Below are positions 25,840-37,441 of a DNA stretch of 64,000 nucleotides, piece after piece. The stretch is from Nyssa sinensis. Lineage: Eukaryota > Streptophyta > Magnoliopsida > Cornales > Nyssaceae. Every line of letters begins with the position of its first letter. Position 1 is the first letter of the stretch. The stretch is from assembly GCA_008638375.1 (NCBI GenBank), contig CM018031.1, positions 7,713,062-7,777,061 of the forward strand, written 5' to 3'. Made by a program: the position numbers and the translations under genes. The notes beneath the pieces were generated by a model. The model saw nothing but the letters and a program-made list of their open reading frames with translations, had not been told where the DNA came from and searched no databases.

Positions 25840-27109
25840 CTCTCTCTTCTCTGTAGCTAAGCGTGGAACTCTGCAAGTGAATTGTGAAAACTCTGTCTCT
25901 CTCGCAAGCTGTCAGTTTTCAGTTTTTAAAGAGGAATAGTAAGCGGTCGGAGAGGCACTTGTTTCTCAGCAAATGGGACAAAACATTAACCCAAAACAAA
26001 AACTGGGGATTGAGACTTATAACCTTTTACATGTGGACGGCCAGAAGAAAAACAAAATTCCGGGGGCAGGTGGTAGGAAAAAGGAATAGTTAGGGCTATT
26101 TTCTGACTTTTGCATTTTATGAAATTATAATCATATTTTTTTTATAAATTATACTCACTTTTGATTTTTTTTAATAATTATGTTAATTATTTAAAAAAAT
26201 TTAAAATTATATTAATTTTTTATTTTATCAGACAATATTCAGCTATCTATCTTCTACCAATTTTCTTTTAAATAACAATTTTTTTTATATTTTTTTTATT
26301 TTGATCAATCTTTTCTAACTTTTTAAAAGTTTTTTTTTATATTTTATATAAAAATAAATTCAAGGTAAATAACTTATTTTTATTTTATATAAAAATATAT
26401 TTAAAATTTTTATTAAAATTTTTTAAAAAATAAAAAAAATTGGTCAAATTTAAAAAATTAAAGAAAAAAAAAACATGAAATGGCAATCGTTCTGAGATAT
26501 AAAAAAATGTTTAAATAAACAGTAATGTTAGGTATCCCTAATTTATATCCTCAACTATATCCCAAATGTGATGTCTCAAAATATAATCACTTTGAAAATT
26601 ATAATTTGAAAAACCCGAAATCATTTTATACTAACACGTCACATGGAAGATACAATTAAAAATATAAACAAAATGAGTGACAACTGCCTCTACATCGGCC
26701 TGTTGTGAATAAACTATTATTTTATTTAACTATTATATTGAAAACTCTTTTCACATTTATCTCATATGTTGAAAATCACAAACCCTTTTAGTTGATATTA
26801 TGTTTTAAATTACCTTTTTAAATATTTATTAAAAAATTGAGAGATGAAAACCACTTACGAAGTAGTTGATTCAATCTCCAAATATAAAAAAAAAAAAAAA
26901 AAACAAGAGCGTTAGTAAACCCAATTCTGACATTGACTTGATGAAGAGATTGAGCTAATGAGTCATTACTTCAATTATCGGGTCACTAATTGAATCAAAA
27001 GCTCATAAATAAATATATATATATATATAATATTAATAATTATTAAAACTCAATAAAAATTGAGAATAATAATAATTTTCTATTATTCCATATGGTAATT
27101 TTATTGCTA

Positions 27110-27450
27110 ATTCTTAAAAGATTCTAATAATTATTAAATATCACACGAGAGATCAGTGTAAATACTCTTATAAAAAATTTCGTGTTTATATACATCAAAT
27201 AGTAAATTTATGTTATCTATTAAAGTCAAATAATTCTAAGAGAAAATTAATATAGTATTATAAATCACAAGAAAAGTTTTCAAATAGTAAATTTATGTTT
27301 TCTATTAAAGTTTGACAATTCTAAGAGAAAATTAATATAGTATCATAAATTATAACAAAAGTTCTTATAATTATCAAATATCACTGGGCAAGTGGTCAAT
27401 GTAAGTTTTCTTTCAAAAATTTTCTTATTCATATACATCAAAATTTGACA
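27110..27450. repeat. Degenerate direct repeat family in the AT-rich spacer
   Basis: Units contain AATAGTAAATTTATGTT, TCTATTAAAG and AATTCTAAGAGAAAATTAAT (27198-27290, 27285-27360), alternating with TTATAATTATCAAATATCAC phrases. Related units recur at about 54995-55235 and 56150-56510. Confidence 0.55.
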
Positions 27451-27600
27451 CCAGCCTTTGTCATGTTCTTATGGTCGTGAGAATCGAACCTGCGAACTCA
27501 GGAGTGATAAGTTTCTTATGGTCGTGAAAGTCAAACTTGCAAACTCGGAGTGATAATTTTTTACAAGTAGCCCACTTTCCACTCGGCCAACCCCTTACAA
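27450..27600 (-). mobile_element. Candidate tRNA-derived SINE
   Basis: Read on the minus strand it starts with GTTGGCCGAGTGG, resembling the A box of tRNA-Leu/Ser, and later has GGTTCGATTCTC, matching a pol III B box. A second, slightly shorter version lies at 55225-55335 in unit 2. Part of the body is repeated internally (TTATGGTCGTGA twice). It does not fold as an intact tRNA, and no clear target-site duplication was identified. Confidence 0.45.
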
Positions 27601-28652
27601 TATATGTTTATATTGTCGCTATCAATAATATCACTTATTTCTTATATTAGACTTTAATATGTATGATTATATAATTTTTCACCAATATATATATATATAT
27701 ATATATATTTACGGTTTGCAATGATTTTTTTTCCCCGAACATGTGGGTAACATGAGCTAAATTTTCTAAGAAAAATGTTTATTCTACATTGCGTGTGGAT
27801 CATGGGTGTTGAAATTATAGGCAAAAATAATCAATGCTTCAATGCAGTAGAGTAGAGTTGATGATTACTTTCTCAAATTTTCTATAGATCAGTAGTACCA
27901 AACTATTTAGGTGAAAACTGTAAATTATAAATAATTACAAAATAATTAGGTAGGAATATTTTGTCTAAAATATTGCCTTTAATCGGTGTGACATCTTTGG
28001 GAAACACACTTTCTATGTCCAATTTCAAGTGGGTCTCTCCATTTTGTGTTGTTTCCTTGTAACACATTTATTTTTAATGTCGTTGCTCCCTTTATTAATG
28101 CTGTTATTTTTACTTTTGCATTACTTTGTTTTAAAAAAATATATATTAATAAAAGAAATACTACGTGATGTATCCATGTGCATGAAAAAAGCATTTCTTC
28201 GTGGAGGGAAGTGTTGGATGAAGCATATGATTAAGGCAGATGTATTCTAGTGTCATCAAACAGTGTGATCAACTTTCAGAAAGTTACCACTAATTCATTG
28301 ATTTATGCAGAATTGCGAATGCAATGTCTATGAATGATGCACTTATCCTTTGGCTCTATGCATCCTGGTTTTAAAAGTTGTAACAATTTTTTTTTTTGAT
28401 GATAAGTAAAGTATTATAGAAGGTGCCCACGGGGGGCAAACCCATATGAACAAGATGCATCTAGTTACACAGGTCTCAAAGACCCCAAAAAATCGACTAA
28501 GGAGACATGTTTATCTATATGCCAGTCTGCAGGGCTAAATTTTTTCTTCATTAAAACTATATTGTCTGGCTCTGCCAGAAACAGCTCGTCAGTAATGGTT
28601 GCTGTTTTTTTTTGCCTTATGTAATATTGACACACGTTTATCTATATGCCAG

Positions 28653-30045
28653 TCTGCAGGTATTCCATGGACTGTGGCTAAAGGGCAGGACACCTTCACA
28701 CCAATCAGCTCTGTTGTAAGAAATAAACTGCAATTTTGTTTGTATTCTATTTTTTGCTGAGATGATTTAGGTCCAAATTCATTTTGAAAATTAAATGCTG
28801 AGAATTCAAATTCAGACCAGAGGGGTACATGTGTTGCACGTGCATATGAGCATTTATTTACACCAACAAATACGAGGGTGGGACCATGGGAGTTGGTGCT
28901 CTGGTGGAAGTTACATGACCGACTTTGCTTTATATTATAGTTATGGTTACATTTTTATGTGTAGGAGCCATTGTTTGGTGCAATGGTAAACGCTTGGGAT
29001 GCGAAGCATGAGAAAATTGCAAAATATGGCCAATGTTTGTGTCTAGTCCACTTGTCCCAATACCCTACATTATGGGAATGAAATATCACTAAAATGGCAT
29101 TACATCGGGGTTCAGAAAGTACAGACATAAGAACAGATACACCACTGATAGCATGGATATTTTACTCCATGATTACACCCTGATTTTGATCTGTGAGCAT
29201 GCTATCCTTCAACTAGTCGCCTAAAATGCTCTACCAGTTGAATGAAAAAAAATATATTTCTGCAGCTGTCCTTGTCATTGGTGCCAGATCCTCACGACTT
29301 GGAATTGTGGTTAAAGGTACCAATTATTCATTCTTTATTTATTTATTTTTTTGTGCTTTCCAAAATCCTAAAATGTATGCATTTGCAGTTCCAAGCTGAT
29401 CATCGAATGGATTTGTTACCCTGCAGGTGGATGGAGAAATTCGGCAGAAAGGCTCGACTAGGGATATGATATTTAAGATACCATATCTGATTAGCCACAT
29501 AAGTTCTATCGTGACACTTCTTGAGGGAGACGTTAGACTAACAGGTAGTGCAGAGTTAACATCTCTTTATTCTTTTATTGAAATTTTGATGATACTTGTT
29601 GTTTGGAAAAAAAATTCCTAAATAAAGTTGGCATATGAATGCATAAAAGCTCTTAGAAGCACTGGCCTAGATCCTGATAATTCTGAAGTGTTATGCCAGA
29701 AATCATGCGTATTGCCTATAAATACAAATTTAAATGTGTTTAGGCAGTCAGACTGAAGCTGCTGCCAAAATTTATGATTAATGTGTTTCTAATCTTATTT
29801 TGGCCTTTTTGTTGATTGCTCTGGATTTAACTCTAATATTAATATCAGTGCAGAACCATTAGCCCTTTCTGTGGCAAAAATAGAGAACTGGACTCCTGAC
29901 TAACTGAATTACTCTTTCTGTTTGTGCAGGCACCCCTCAAGGTGTTGGCCCTGTTAAAGTCGGTCAAAAGATAACCGCCGGCATAACGGGCCTCCTGGAT
30001 GTGCACTTTGACGTTGAAAAACGGCAAAGACCAAAAAGTAGTTGA
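28653..30045 (+). pseudogene. Headless FAHD1-like copy (exons 4-7 only)
   Basis: Exons 28653-28715, 29266-29316, 29427-29544 and 29930-30045 match exons 4-7 of the complete gene, with frame and splice sites intact. Exons 1-3 are missing because the duplication breakpoint (27946) falls in intron 3. The lid His/Glu pair and all three metal ligands (Glu, Glu, Asp) are therefore absent and the fragment cannot be an active enzyme. Codon changes include GLPW to GIPW, DVILTG to DVRLTG (an Arg in a core strand) and PVNVG to PVKVG. No start codon or promoter of its own is evident. Confidence 0.88.
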
Positions 30046-31000
30046 GCTAATAAAGCTTGCTGTGGTTTGCAGAAGTGATATTCTCTGTAAGCACACCTTC
30101 AAATCCCAACTCGAGGATTGATGCAATGCTTCCATGCTTTGTTTAGATGAAGCATTGTTTTACGGAGTTGACTCTCTTAAACAAAGCATCAAACCACCAA
30201 ACTAAGATGTTTTTATTGTTGTTTTTTTACCTTGAGCCTTATTGGTGAGAGTGGGGGAAAAAATTCCCCAAGAACTTTGTAGCAGACATCCTCCTTTGAT
30301 GGCAAAATAAAAATTGAAATGCACTTTTGAAGTTGAAATGTGAGTTCATTGAGCAGTTGTTTTGATTATGCTAATTCAGTTCTTAAGGTATATATATAAA
30401 TTTGTTATTATTTTTTGGTATGTATGTATTGTAGATTGTTTCACATTGCTGAATGGAGCTGCTGAAATATGCTAATTTGTTACAAACATGACAAGCTAAT
30501 TTTTCACCTGTGCATTCAATGAACATTCTACTGAAAAAGCCCTCGTATCTATAGAACTCTACTATGCAATCTACAATTCAGGGTAAAAAACAGCAATAGA
30601 TCCATTGAAGATGTAGAAAATCAATTGTTACATTTTTCATCCAAAACATTAATAAAAAGAGTTGGCCCAATGTACGAGGCTTCTAAGAGGACTAGATGTA
30701 CGCAGTTACCCCTGCAAGGGGGGAGGTTCTTTCCGTGACTCTGCTTGAAGCCGTGTCTTCTAACTCACAATGGAATAACCTTACCATTAGGCCCACCCTC
30801 AATATCTAAAACATACATCATCCAAACATTAAGTAAACTATCTTTGATGGTTCATCCAACATATCTATTTCCCTTCTTAGAACCACATGTGTGAGAGAGA
30901 GATCTTACTAAGAAGAAGGGAATCTGCCACTTACTAAATTTACGGTAACAATTTGAACACCAATCTTCTCAAACATACACAATATGTTGAGAGAAGAAAA
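30046..31000. other. Convergent 3' flanks of the FAHD copy and EH-D
   Basis: No gene is seen. The first 370 bases repeat the 3' flank of the complete FAHD gene. The rest, from about 30413, has no counterpart in unit 1, because the EH-A deletion removed it, and contains the Au-like SINE. Confidence 0.75.
30653..30817 (+). mobile_element. Au-like SINE downstream of EH-D
   Basis: The body contains TTGGCCCAATGTACGAGGCT, GGACTAGATGTACGCAGTTA, the CTTGAAGCCGTG block and ACCTTACCATTAGGCCCACC, the landmarks of the tRNA-derived Au SINE of flowering plants. It is flanked by a near-perfect target-site duplication, TCATCCAAAACATTAA (30637-30652) and TCATCCAAACATTAA (30818-30832). Confidence 0.7.
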
Positions 31001-31274
31001 TCAGAACTTCTGGATGAAGTGATAAATGTGTTTGTTGATCTCATCAGCCTTTTCCTGCTGGATGAAGTGGGTTGCACCTTCTATTACAACTACTTCCTGC
31101 AACAATGGTACATCTTTCTGGAAGCCACCATCATGTATGTATTCCTTGGTGCCTGGGATATGATAGGCCCAGTCCAAGTCCCCCACAGTAAATTTTACTG
31201 GTACTTTTACTTGAACTCCAGTCCAGGGTGCAGTGAGTTCCCAGTTTCTGCAATTACAAGGAAAAAACACCCCC

Positions 31275-31305
<31 letters not shown>

Positions 31306-32730
31306 AAATGTGCTTCAGTGAAAATGGTGGAAGAAATTAAAAATCTCTAGAGAATATAAAAGCCAAATTACAGAGGGTCTCCATTATTGAGATGTGTGTT
31401 GCATAATCACAATAATTTTTTTTGGCTTTATAGGAAACCCAACAACATAAAGTTGAACTAGAACCAAGTGATGATAGAAAGTCAAGATCAAAATTAATTG
31501 ATGGGTCTAATTTATGTTGTATGGAAGCGATAAACAAACAATAAATCAAGCTCAAAACTAAAAAATACACAAACAGAGAAAGACACAAAATTTACGTGGT
31601 TCCACTCGGACATGACTCCGTTCGGACGGAAACCTCCTCTCCATTCAGATGGAGAAACTTCTGCAAATTGCTGCGAATAAAAAATGGGTAAAAAAATTTC
31701 CCCGTCTCGGGTCGCAAAAGGGTCATCATACAATCCGGGTAAATTCATGAACAATCACCCAACAATTCAAAACCCTGCCAATTCACAACCAGATTGCACA
31801 CTCAATCCGAGTGTCATTACACAAGCATCCTTTTGAGGTTCGAAAGAACAACAGGGTAGTTGACATACAGACATTTAAATCTTCAATTTAAAAAAAAAAA
31901 GCTCCAGTATTTCACTGTGCCTTAAACTATCAAGATTTAGAAAATTCCAGATTTCAGATTCAATTATAGCTGAAAGGTAGTTTACTACAATAATGATGAT
32001 AATAACTAAATAAAAAGCTCAAAGGTAAACTTACAGGTCCACAGCTCGGTAGTAGTTCAATCCTCCAGTGAGACCATTCTGCTCATATTTGCTAGCATAA
32101 TAATCAACATCTTCTTCTGACAACCAAGATGGCAACATAACTGGAGTATCAGGTGAATCTCCAAACCCTTCACCTTTAGGAAAATAAAATTGAGCTGGAC
32201 TGCTGTATGTTAGAAATTTCTTGAGAACTCTTCTTATACCGGTGTGGGCAAACTCAGCTTCTATAACTCCAGGTTCCTACAAGATCATTAAGCATCTATA
32301 TATCAATTCAGATAAGACCTTCATGGCATCTTATTGGGATTGATTATCAGAAATTTTAAAAGAAAAATCTCTCCCATCTCTGTTGTACACGTGGCATTTC
32401 CTACAGTACTAATTTCTTGTTTCTTTTTTGGCCTCCCACTTTGTTTTGAAGAACATGTTCAAGAACAATAATTAAGAGACTAAAAATATATAAAACACGG
32501 CCACCCATACACACACATATAAGAGAAAGAGTCTTAGATGATATAGCTCTAGAGAGACTTGAGTAGAGAAAGATTCAAGCAGCCGACTACAAGAAGTTGG
32601 GATGATAGCTTTGTTGAGGTGAGTTAGATCCTATATAGCGCTAAAGATGTATAGTAGTCTTGGAACAATAGAGGGTTACATCCAGAAAAAAGACCAGCTT
32701 GTTAGAGTTGCCTGCATGTGTGTGTTGTGT

Positions 32731-32766
<36 letters not shown>

Positions 32767-33973
32767 GTTGGAGGGCATTAGATCTGAAGAATGTTAGCAA
32801 TATGCTATGACCAAGATGACAATTATAAGTGATCTAAAACATTTTTTGAGACTGCAAACTTTTGTTGAAGATGGCAAAACTAATGGTACACTTGTAGAGG
32901 TACCCCTGTCAAAATTGAAATCCTGTCCTATTTGGAAAATTGGTCCAGGTTAGACAAGTTTATCAAGTTCTCATAAATTGGAGAGTGAATGGCAGTAATG
33001 GGAAAGTGATGGATATAGGCTGATAGCAACGGTGGTTGCAATGTGGTGGCAGCAGTGGTGGTGGCAATAACAGCGGCAGTGGTGATGATGGCTGTAACAT
33101 GATTGCAGTGTGCTGTGTTGGAGGTGGTGCCAAAGGGGTGCTCTCCAATTCCATCATAATATACCCAATGTGGTGTGATTCACTTTTTCTATATTTACGA
33201 TAAAAAAAAATTTCTATGATTTTGAAAAAGTGATAGCATATTGACGTGGAGTACCAGCCAAACAACAGTCAATTCTAAGGATTTTGGCCCTTCAAAATTC
33301 TGGTTTTTATAACTTTTCAAAATTGGGGCTCAGTTCACAGAATTTCTTAATAATCCATCTTCATAAAATCAACATTTGAGAGACTTCTAAATAATCGTTG
33401 TAATCGAAATGCAGAAAACATCCATAGAAACAGAAGCGTACAGATCAAATTAACATGGATTCACGCTAGGGATGAAATTCAATTCGAAGGAAATTAAACC
33501 AAGTGTAGTTGCGGGTATGAATATATGTATAGACGTATAGGGAACCTGAAATCTGCAAACGTAGTGGTCATCGCCAAAGAGAGCACGAAAGGCATCGAGG
33601 AGCTTCGCTGTAGGGTTCCTTGGAATGAACGCAATGCTCAAGCTCACGAAAGCCTTGACTCTGTCAGGTTTAAACAAACACAAGTGCCACCCAATGAATG
33701 CGCCCCAGTCATGGCCCACCACAAACATCTTGTCCTGCTCGGGAACGATGGCGTCGAGGAGTGCAACAACGTCGCCGACCAGGTGGAGGATGGTGTATTG
33801 GGCAGCGGAGGTGGGTGCACCGGTGGTGTCGCCATAGCCGCGGAGGTCCGGAGCCACGGCCCTGTAGCCGTGGGCCGGCCATGAAGGATTAGGACCAATG
33901 GACCTTGACCTTTCACTGCTATGTGTATTGTAATGCCGTTCACACTTATCGTCTTGAGCTCTATCCCCTCCAT
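31001..33973 (-). pseudogene. EH-D: soluble epoxide hydrolase disrupted by a 46-nt deletion in exon 1
   Basis: Exon 1 33546-33973 (428 nt instead of 474), exon 2 32035-32276, exon 3 31001-31247. Compared with EH-A, 46 nt are missing at about 33877, removing most of the HGFPELW oxyanion region and shifting the frame, so translation from MEGIEL stops after the shift. Exons 2 and 3 remain open and keep Tyr234, Asp264 (VGDLDW) and His299 (ATHFIQQ). An upstream ATG at 34040, in what should be 5' UTR, reads in the other frame into the intact remainder, but still without HGFP. Intron 2 has a C26-A13 tract (G26 on the gene strand) 22 nt from the exon 3 acceptor. Confidence 0.85.
31270..31308. repeat. 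C26-A13 homopolymer pair in EH-D intron 2
   Basis: 26 C followed by 13 A. On the transcribed strand it is a U-run then G26, ending 22 nt before the exon 3 boundary, in the place of the polypyrimidine tract. EH-A has 20 C at the same place. EH-B has a pyrimidine-rich tract instead. Confidence 0.9.
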
Positions 33974-34615
33974 CTCTCTCACTTTCTCTCTCTCTCTCTA
34001 GCTTAAGTGTGCATGTGAAGAGAGGAAATTCTCCAGGCAAAGTGTGTATTTCAGGTGTGGAGTGTGAATCCCGGAATATGCTTGCTTGGAAAAGGACTGG
34101 TCTGCGATCATTTTCAGTTTTGTAGTACTCAAAGATGGCCTGCTTGTTTGTTTCCCAGGAAAGAAAGACAGAGAAAAACTGATAAATAAAATGACATTAT
34201 TTGCCGGCTGCCAGCGCTAAGCAAATTTTTGGTTTTTTGTTTCTTTTTCAAATTTCACCTCATCCAGAGTTATACATCCACTGAAGATGTAAAAGTCAAT
34301 ACAAGAAGACCCACTGAAATTTACAATTCAGGTTAAAAAGGAGACATATATCCATTGAAGACGTAGAAATCAAGAACATTTTCATAATCCCAGTTCCCAC
34401 TCGACTGTTTATGATAACAAACAACTAGCAATGAGTAGGATTTAAAACGAAAGACAAATATACTATTTGAATATCAAGTAAAACATCTGTCATGGTTCAC
34501 TCAACTATATATTTCTTTCACAAAAACTTCACATATCCATAAACAGGAACAAGATAGAACTTGGGCAGAGATTGATAACTGATAAGTAGGTTTTATTGAG
34601 ACATAGATCCAGTTG

Positions 34616-34646
<31 letters not shown>

Positions 34647-35410
34647 TCTTAGTTACTAGTCCAAGAATACATCTAACATGCATCCCACTAGGGATAACAA
34701 TCATTAACGTACAGGAACACAGTTAGACACACACATGATCATCAACCTTCTCCAAGAAATACAACATAATAGGAGAAGAAAATCAGAACTTCTGGATGAA
34801 GTCATAAATTTGTTTGTTGATCTCATTAGGCTTTTCCTGCTGGATGAAGTGGGCTGTATCTTCCATTACAACTACTTCCTGCAATAATGGCACGTCTTTC
34901 TGGAACCCGCCATTATGTATATATTCCTTCATGCCTTTCATATGGTAGGCCAAGTCCAAGTCCCCCACAATAAATTTTACGGGTACTTTTAGCTGAGCTC
35001 CAGTCCAAGGTGCAGTGAGCTCCCAGTTTCTGGGGAAAAAAAAAAGAAAAAAAAAAATGCAATCAGTAAAAGTATGTGCATGTATGAAGGCACCCAAGGG
35101 GGCGAACCCATTTACACAAAAAGGGAAAAGGCAACAAAAAATCAAAGCCTATGTTTCCCTAAAAAATGCATATAAGAATTAAATACAAAGGCCTTAGCTT
35201 CTTTCAACCAAAAGAAAACATAAAATATTATCTTGGAAGCTCCAAAGGGGAAGTTCCACCCCTTCAAAAGTTCTCCTATTTCTTTCCTTCCAAAGACTCC
35301 AAATGATTCAATTAGGAGCCATCTTCAATGCAATTCTCAAATCTTTTCTCACCAAACTATTATTGATATGTGTTGTAGAATCACAATACATATTCTGGAT
35401 TTCTTGAATA

Positions 35411-35806
35411 TAGGAAACCCAACTTAAAGTTGAACTTGAACTACGCAATAAAAGAAGGCCAAGATAAATATCAAATTATGACCGGCCTAATTCAAAACCC
35501 TACCAATTCACAACCTCATTGTGTACTCAAAATTCTGGTGTCATTACACAAGCATACTTTGAAATTGGAAAGAACAACAGGTAGTTTGAAAAGAGATGAA
35601 ACTTTAGATGAATTTTTATGTCTCTATTCAAACTACCTGTTGTTCTTTCCAATTTCAAAGTATGCTTGTGTAATGACACCAGAATTTTGAGTACATAATG
35701 AGGTTGTGAATTTGTAGGGTTTAGAATTTGGCCGGTCATAATTTGATATTTATCTTGGCCTTCTTTTATTGTGTGGTTCAAGTTCTACTTTATGTTGGGT
35801 TTCCTA
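35411..35806. repeat. 390-bp inverted repeat in EH-E intron 2
   Basis: Arms 35411-35602 and 35614-35806 (about 192 nt each) are near-perfect reverse complements around a loop of about 12 nt. The left arm is the normal intron sequence of EH-B/EH-E type. The right arm, inverted, matches EH-F intron 2 (about 45609-45802) better: it shares TTTGAATAGAGACATAAAA, the AACATAAAGTAGAACTTGAA variant and TCATTATGTACTC. A transcript would form a long hairpin. Confidence 0.88.
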
Positions 35807-36990
35807 TCTTCAAAATCACAAAAGATTCACTATGCTGATTGAATATTTTAGCTTGCTGTTTAAACTAACAAGATAGAGAAATTACCAGACATCAGATGCA
35901 AAAGATAGTTCACTTATCAAAAAATAATAACAAAATGAAAATCTGAAAAATGAACTTACAAATCAAGCGTTCGGTAGTAGTTCACTGCTCCAGTGAAACC
36001 ACTCTGCTCAAATTTGCTAGCATAATAATCAACATCTTCTTCTGACAACCAAGATGGCAATGTAATTGGACAATCATATGAATCTCTAAACCCTTCACCT
36101 TTAGGAAAATATAATGGACCTGGAGTGCGGTAAGTTAGTAATTTCTTTATAACTCCTTTAACACCAACCTTGGCAAATTCAGCTTCAATATCTCCAGGTT
36201 CCTGCAACATCGATCATTAAGCAATCTATCTATCAGATATGGCATCTATGTCAAATGCAAATAAGATCTTCATGGCACCTTATGGGGATGGATCCTGAGA
36301 GATTTGGGGAGAAATCCAAAAAGAAATGGAGTTGGATTTAGTGTATTTCCCCAAAGAACTTTCCAAGTATCATAACATAGTTGTCATCAATGAAACCTTT
36401 TCTTATCTTCTCCAGATTCCAGAAGTTTCATATATGGATTCTCTCTGATGGGATGCAAGGTTCCAGCAGGCAGACAATTTCAAGGAATTCATATCCCCCT
36501 ATGATAAGGCAGTCTACACTTTCTAAAATAGTTTGTAATTCAGGCATTGTACCTGAGGACTAACAAGATATTCTTTTTGAAACAATGGATGACTTTGTGC
36601 ACATAGTACAAGTCTTGAAAACAGTCATAGGATATAATTATTGTAGAGGATGAATCCAATTTCAACCACCCAAATGTAAGCTTAGTGTACAGAGGTAATG
36701 AAATGTGGGACTCAATTTCAAAGCCACAAGAGTTTTTTTTATGAAATTTTACTAATTAAACTCATGGAAATATTACTAATGTCAAAAGAGAGTGTTATAT
36801 GCAGAACAATGATGAACCAAGTAAATAGCAGCATCTGAAAATTCTCCCAAATTTGCAGTGATCAACACAAATTAACTCATTCAAAGGATTAATTTCTTCT
36901 TTCTTTTTTTATGAAGTTTTTTTTATCGGTGATGGTTTGACTTTTAAGTAGAATTTTTTGTTTTGTTCAAGTGGGAAGTTATAAAGTAAC

Positions 36991-37441
36991 TTGAAGAATA
37001 CAAGGTTAGACCCCAGAAAGAGAGAGAGAGAAAGAGAGACAGAGACAGAGAGAGAGATGATTACATTTGAAGCATGTTGGCAACTATTTTATGATTAAGC
37101 AAGATGATTAGAAGTTATCTAAACCATTGTGGGACCCCAACCTTCTGTTGAAGATGGCAAAATTAATGGTATTCTTTCACAGTATCATCTGTCAAAAGAC
37201 TAGAAACTGAGAGAGAGATGATTACATTTGAAGAATACAAGGTTAGACCCCAGAGAGAGAGAGAGAGAGAGACAGAGAGAGAGAGAGATGATTACATTTG
37301 AAGCATGTTGGCAATATTTTATGATTAAGCAAGATGATTAGAAGTTATCTAAACCATTGTGGGACCCCAAGCTTCTGTTGAAGATGGCAAAATTAATGGT
37401 ATTCTTTCACAGTATCATCTGTCAAAAGACTAGAAACTGAA
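36991..37441. repeat. 237-bp tandem duplication in EH-E intron 1
   Basis: Copies start at 36991 and 37228 (TTGAAGAATACAAGGTTAGA) and end with AAGACTAGAAACTGA. EH-B has a single copy at about 14526-14729. The junction lies in GA-rich sequence, consistent with slippage or unequal exchange between GA runs. Confidence 0.85.

Larger units (their letters stand above)
6398..27946. repeat. Segmental tandem duplication, unit 1 (about 21.5 kb)
   Basis: Long near-identical stretches pair with unit 2: FAHD exons 4-7 and their introns, EH-A with EH-D, EH-B with EH-E, EH-C with EH-F (including the LINE), and the AT-rich spacer beyond EH-C. The left limit is in FAHD intron 3, where the sequence ATTAGGTAGGAATATTTTGT is shared with 27947 onward and nothing before it matches. 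The offset is 21549-21551 through the FAHD part. Confidence 0.85.
25840..27946. other. AT-rich spacer between EH-C and unit 2 of the duplication
   Basis: No protein gene is seen. 25840-26090 is the EH-C 5' flank, including TTTTTAAAGAGGAATAGTAAG, related to the repeated motif upstream of EH-E. 26100-26900 is AT-rich with long A and T runs. 27000-27030 and 27690-27710 hold AT dinucleotide runs. 27110-27450 has a degenerate repeat, and 27450-27600 a tRNA-like element. The spacer is repeated at about 53940-55620. Confidence 0.7.

Noticed and set aside
27450..27600. A true tRNA-Leu or tRNA-Ser gene
   Set aside because: A- and B-box-like stretches are present, but the spacing and the internal repeat do not allow a tRNA fold.
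33450..34040. ORF starting at 34040 that rejoins the EH-D frame after the deletion, giving an alternative N-terminus
   Set aside because: The start lies in the normal 5' UTR, the N-terminal part is out-of-frame translation, and the oxyanion HGFP region is still missing, so it was not accepted as a working gene.
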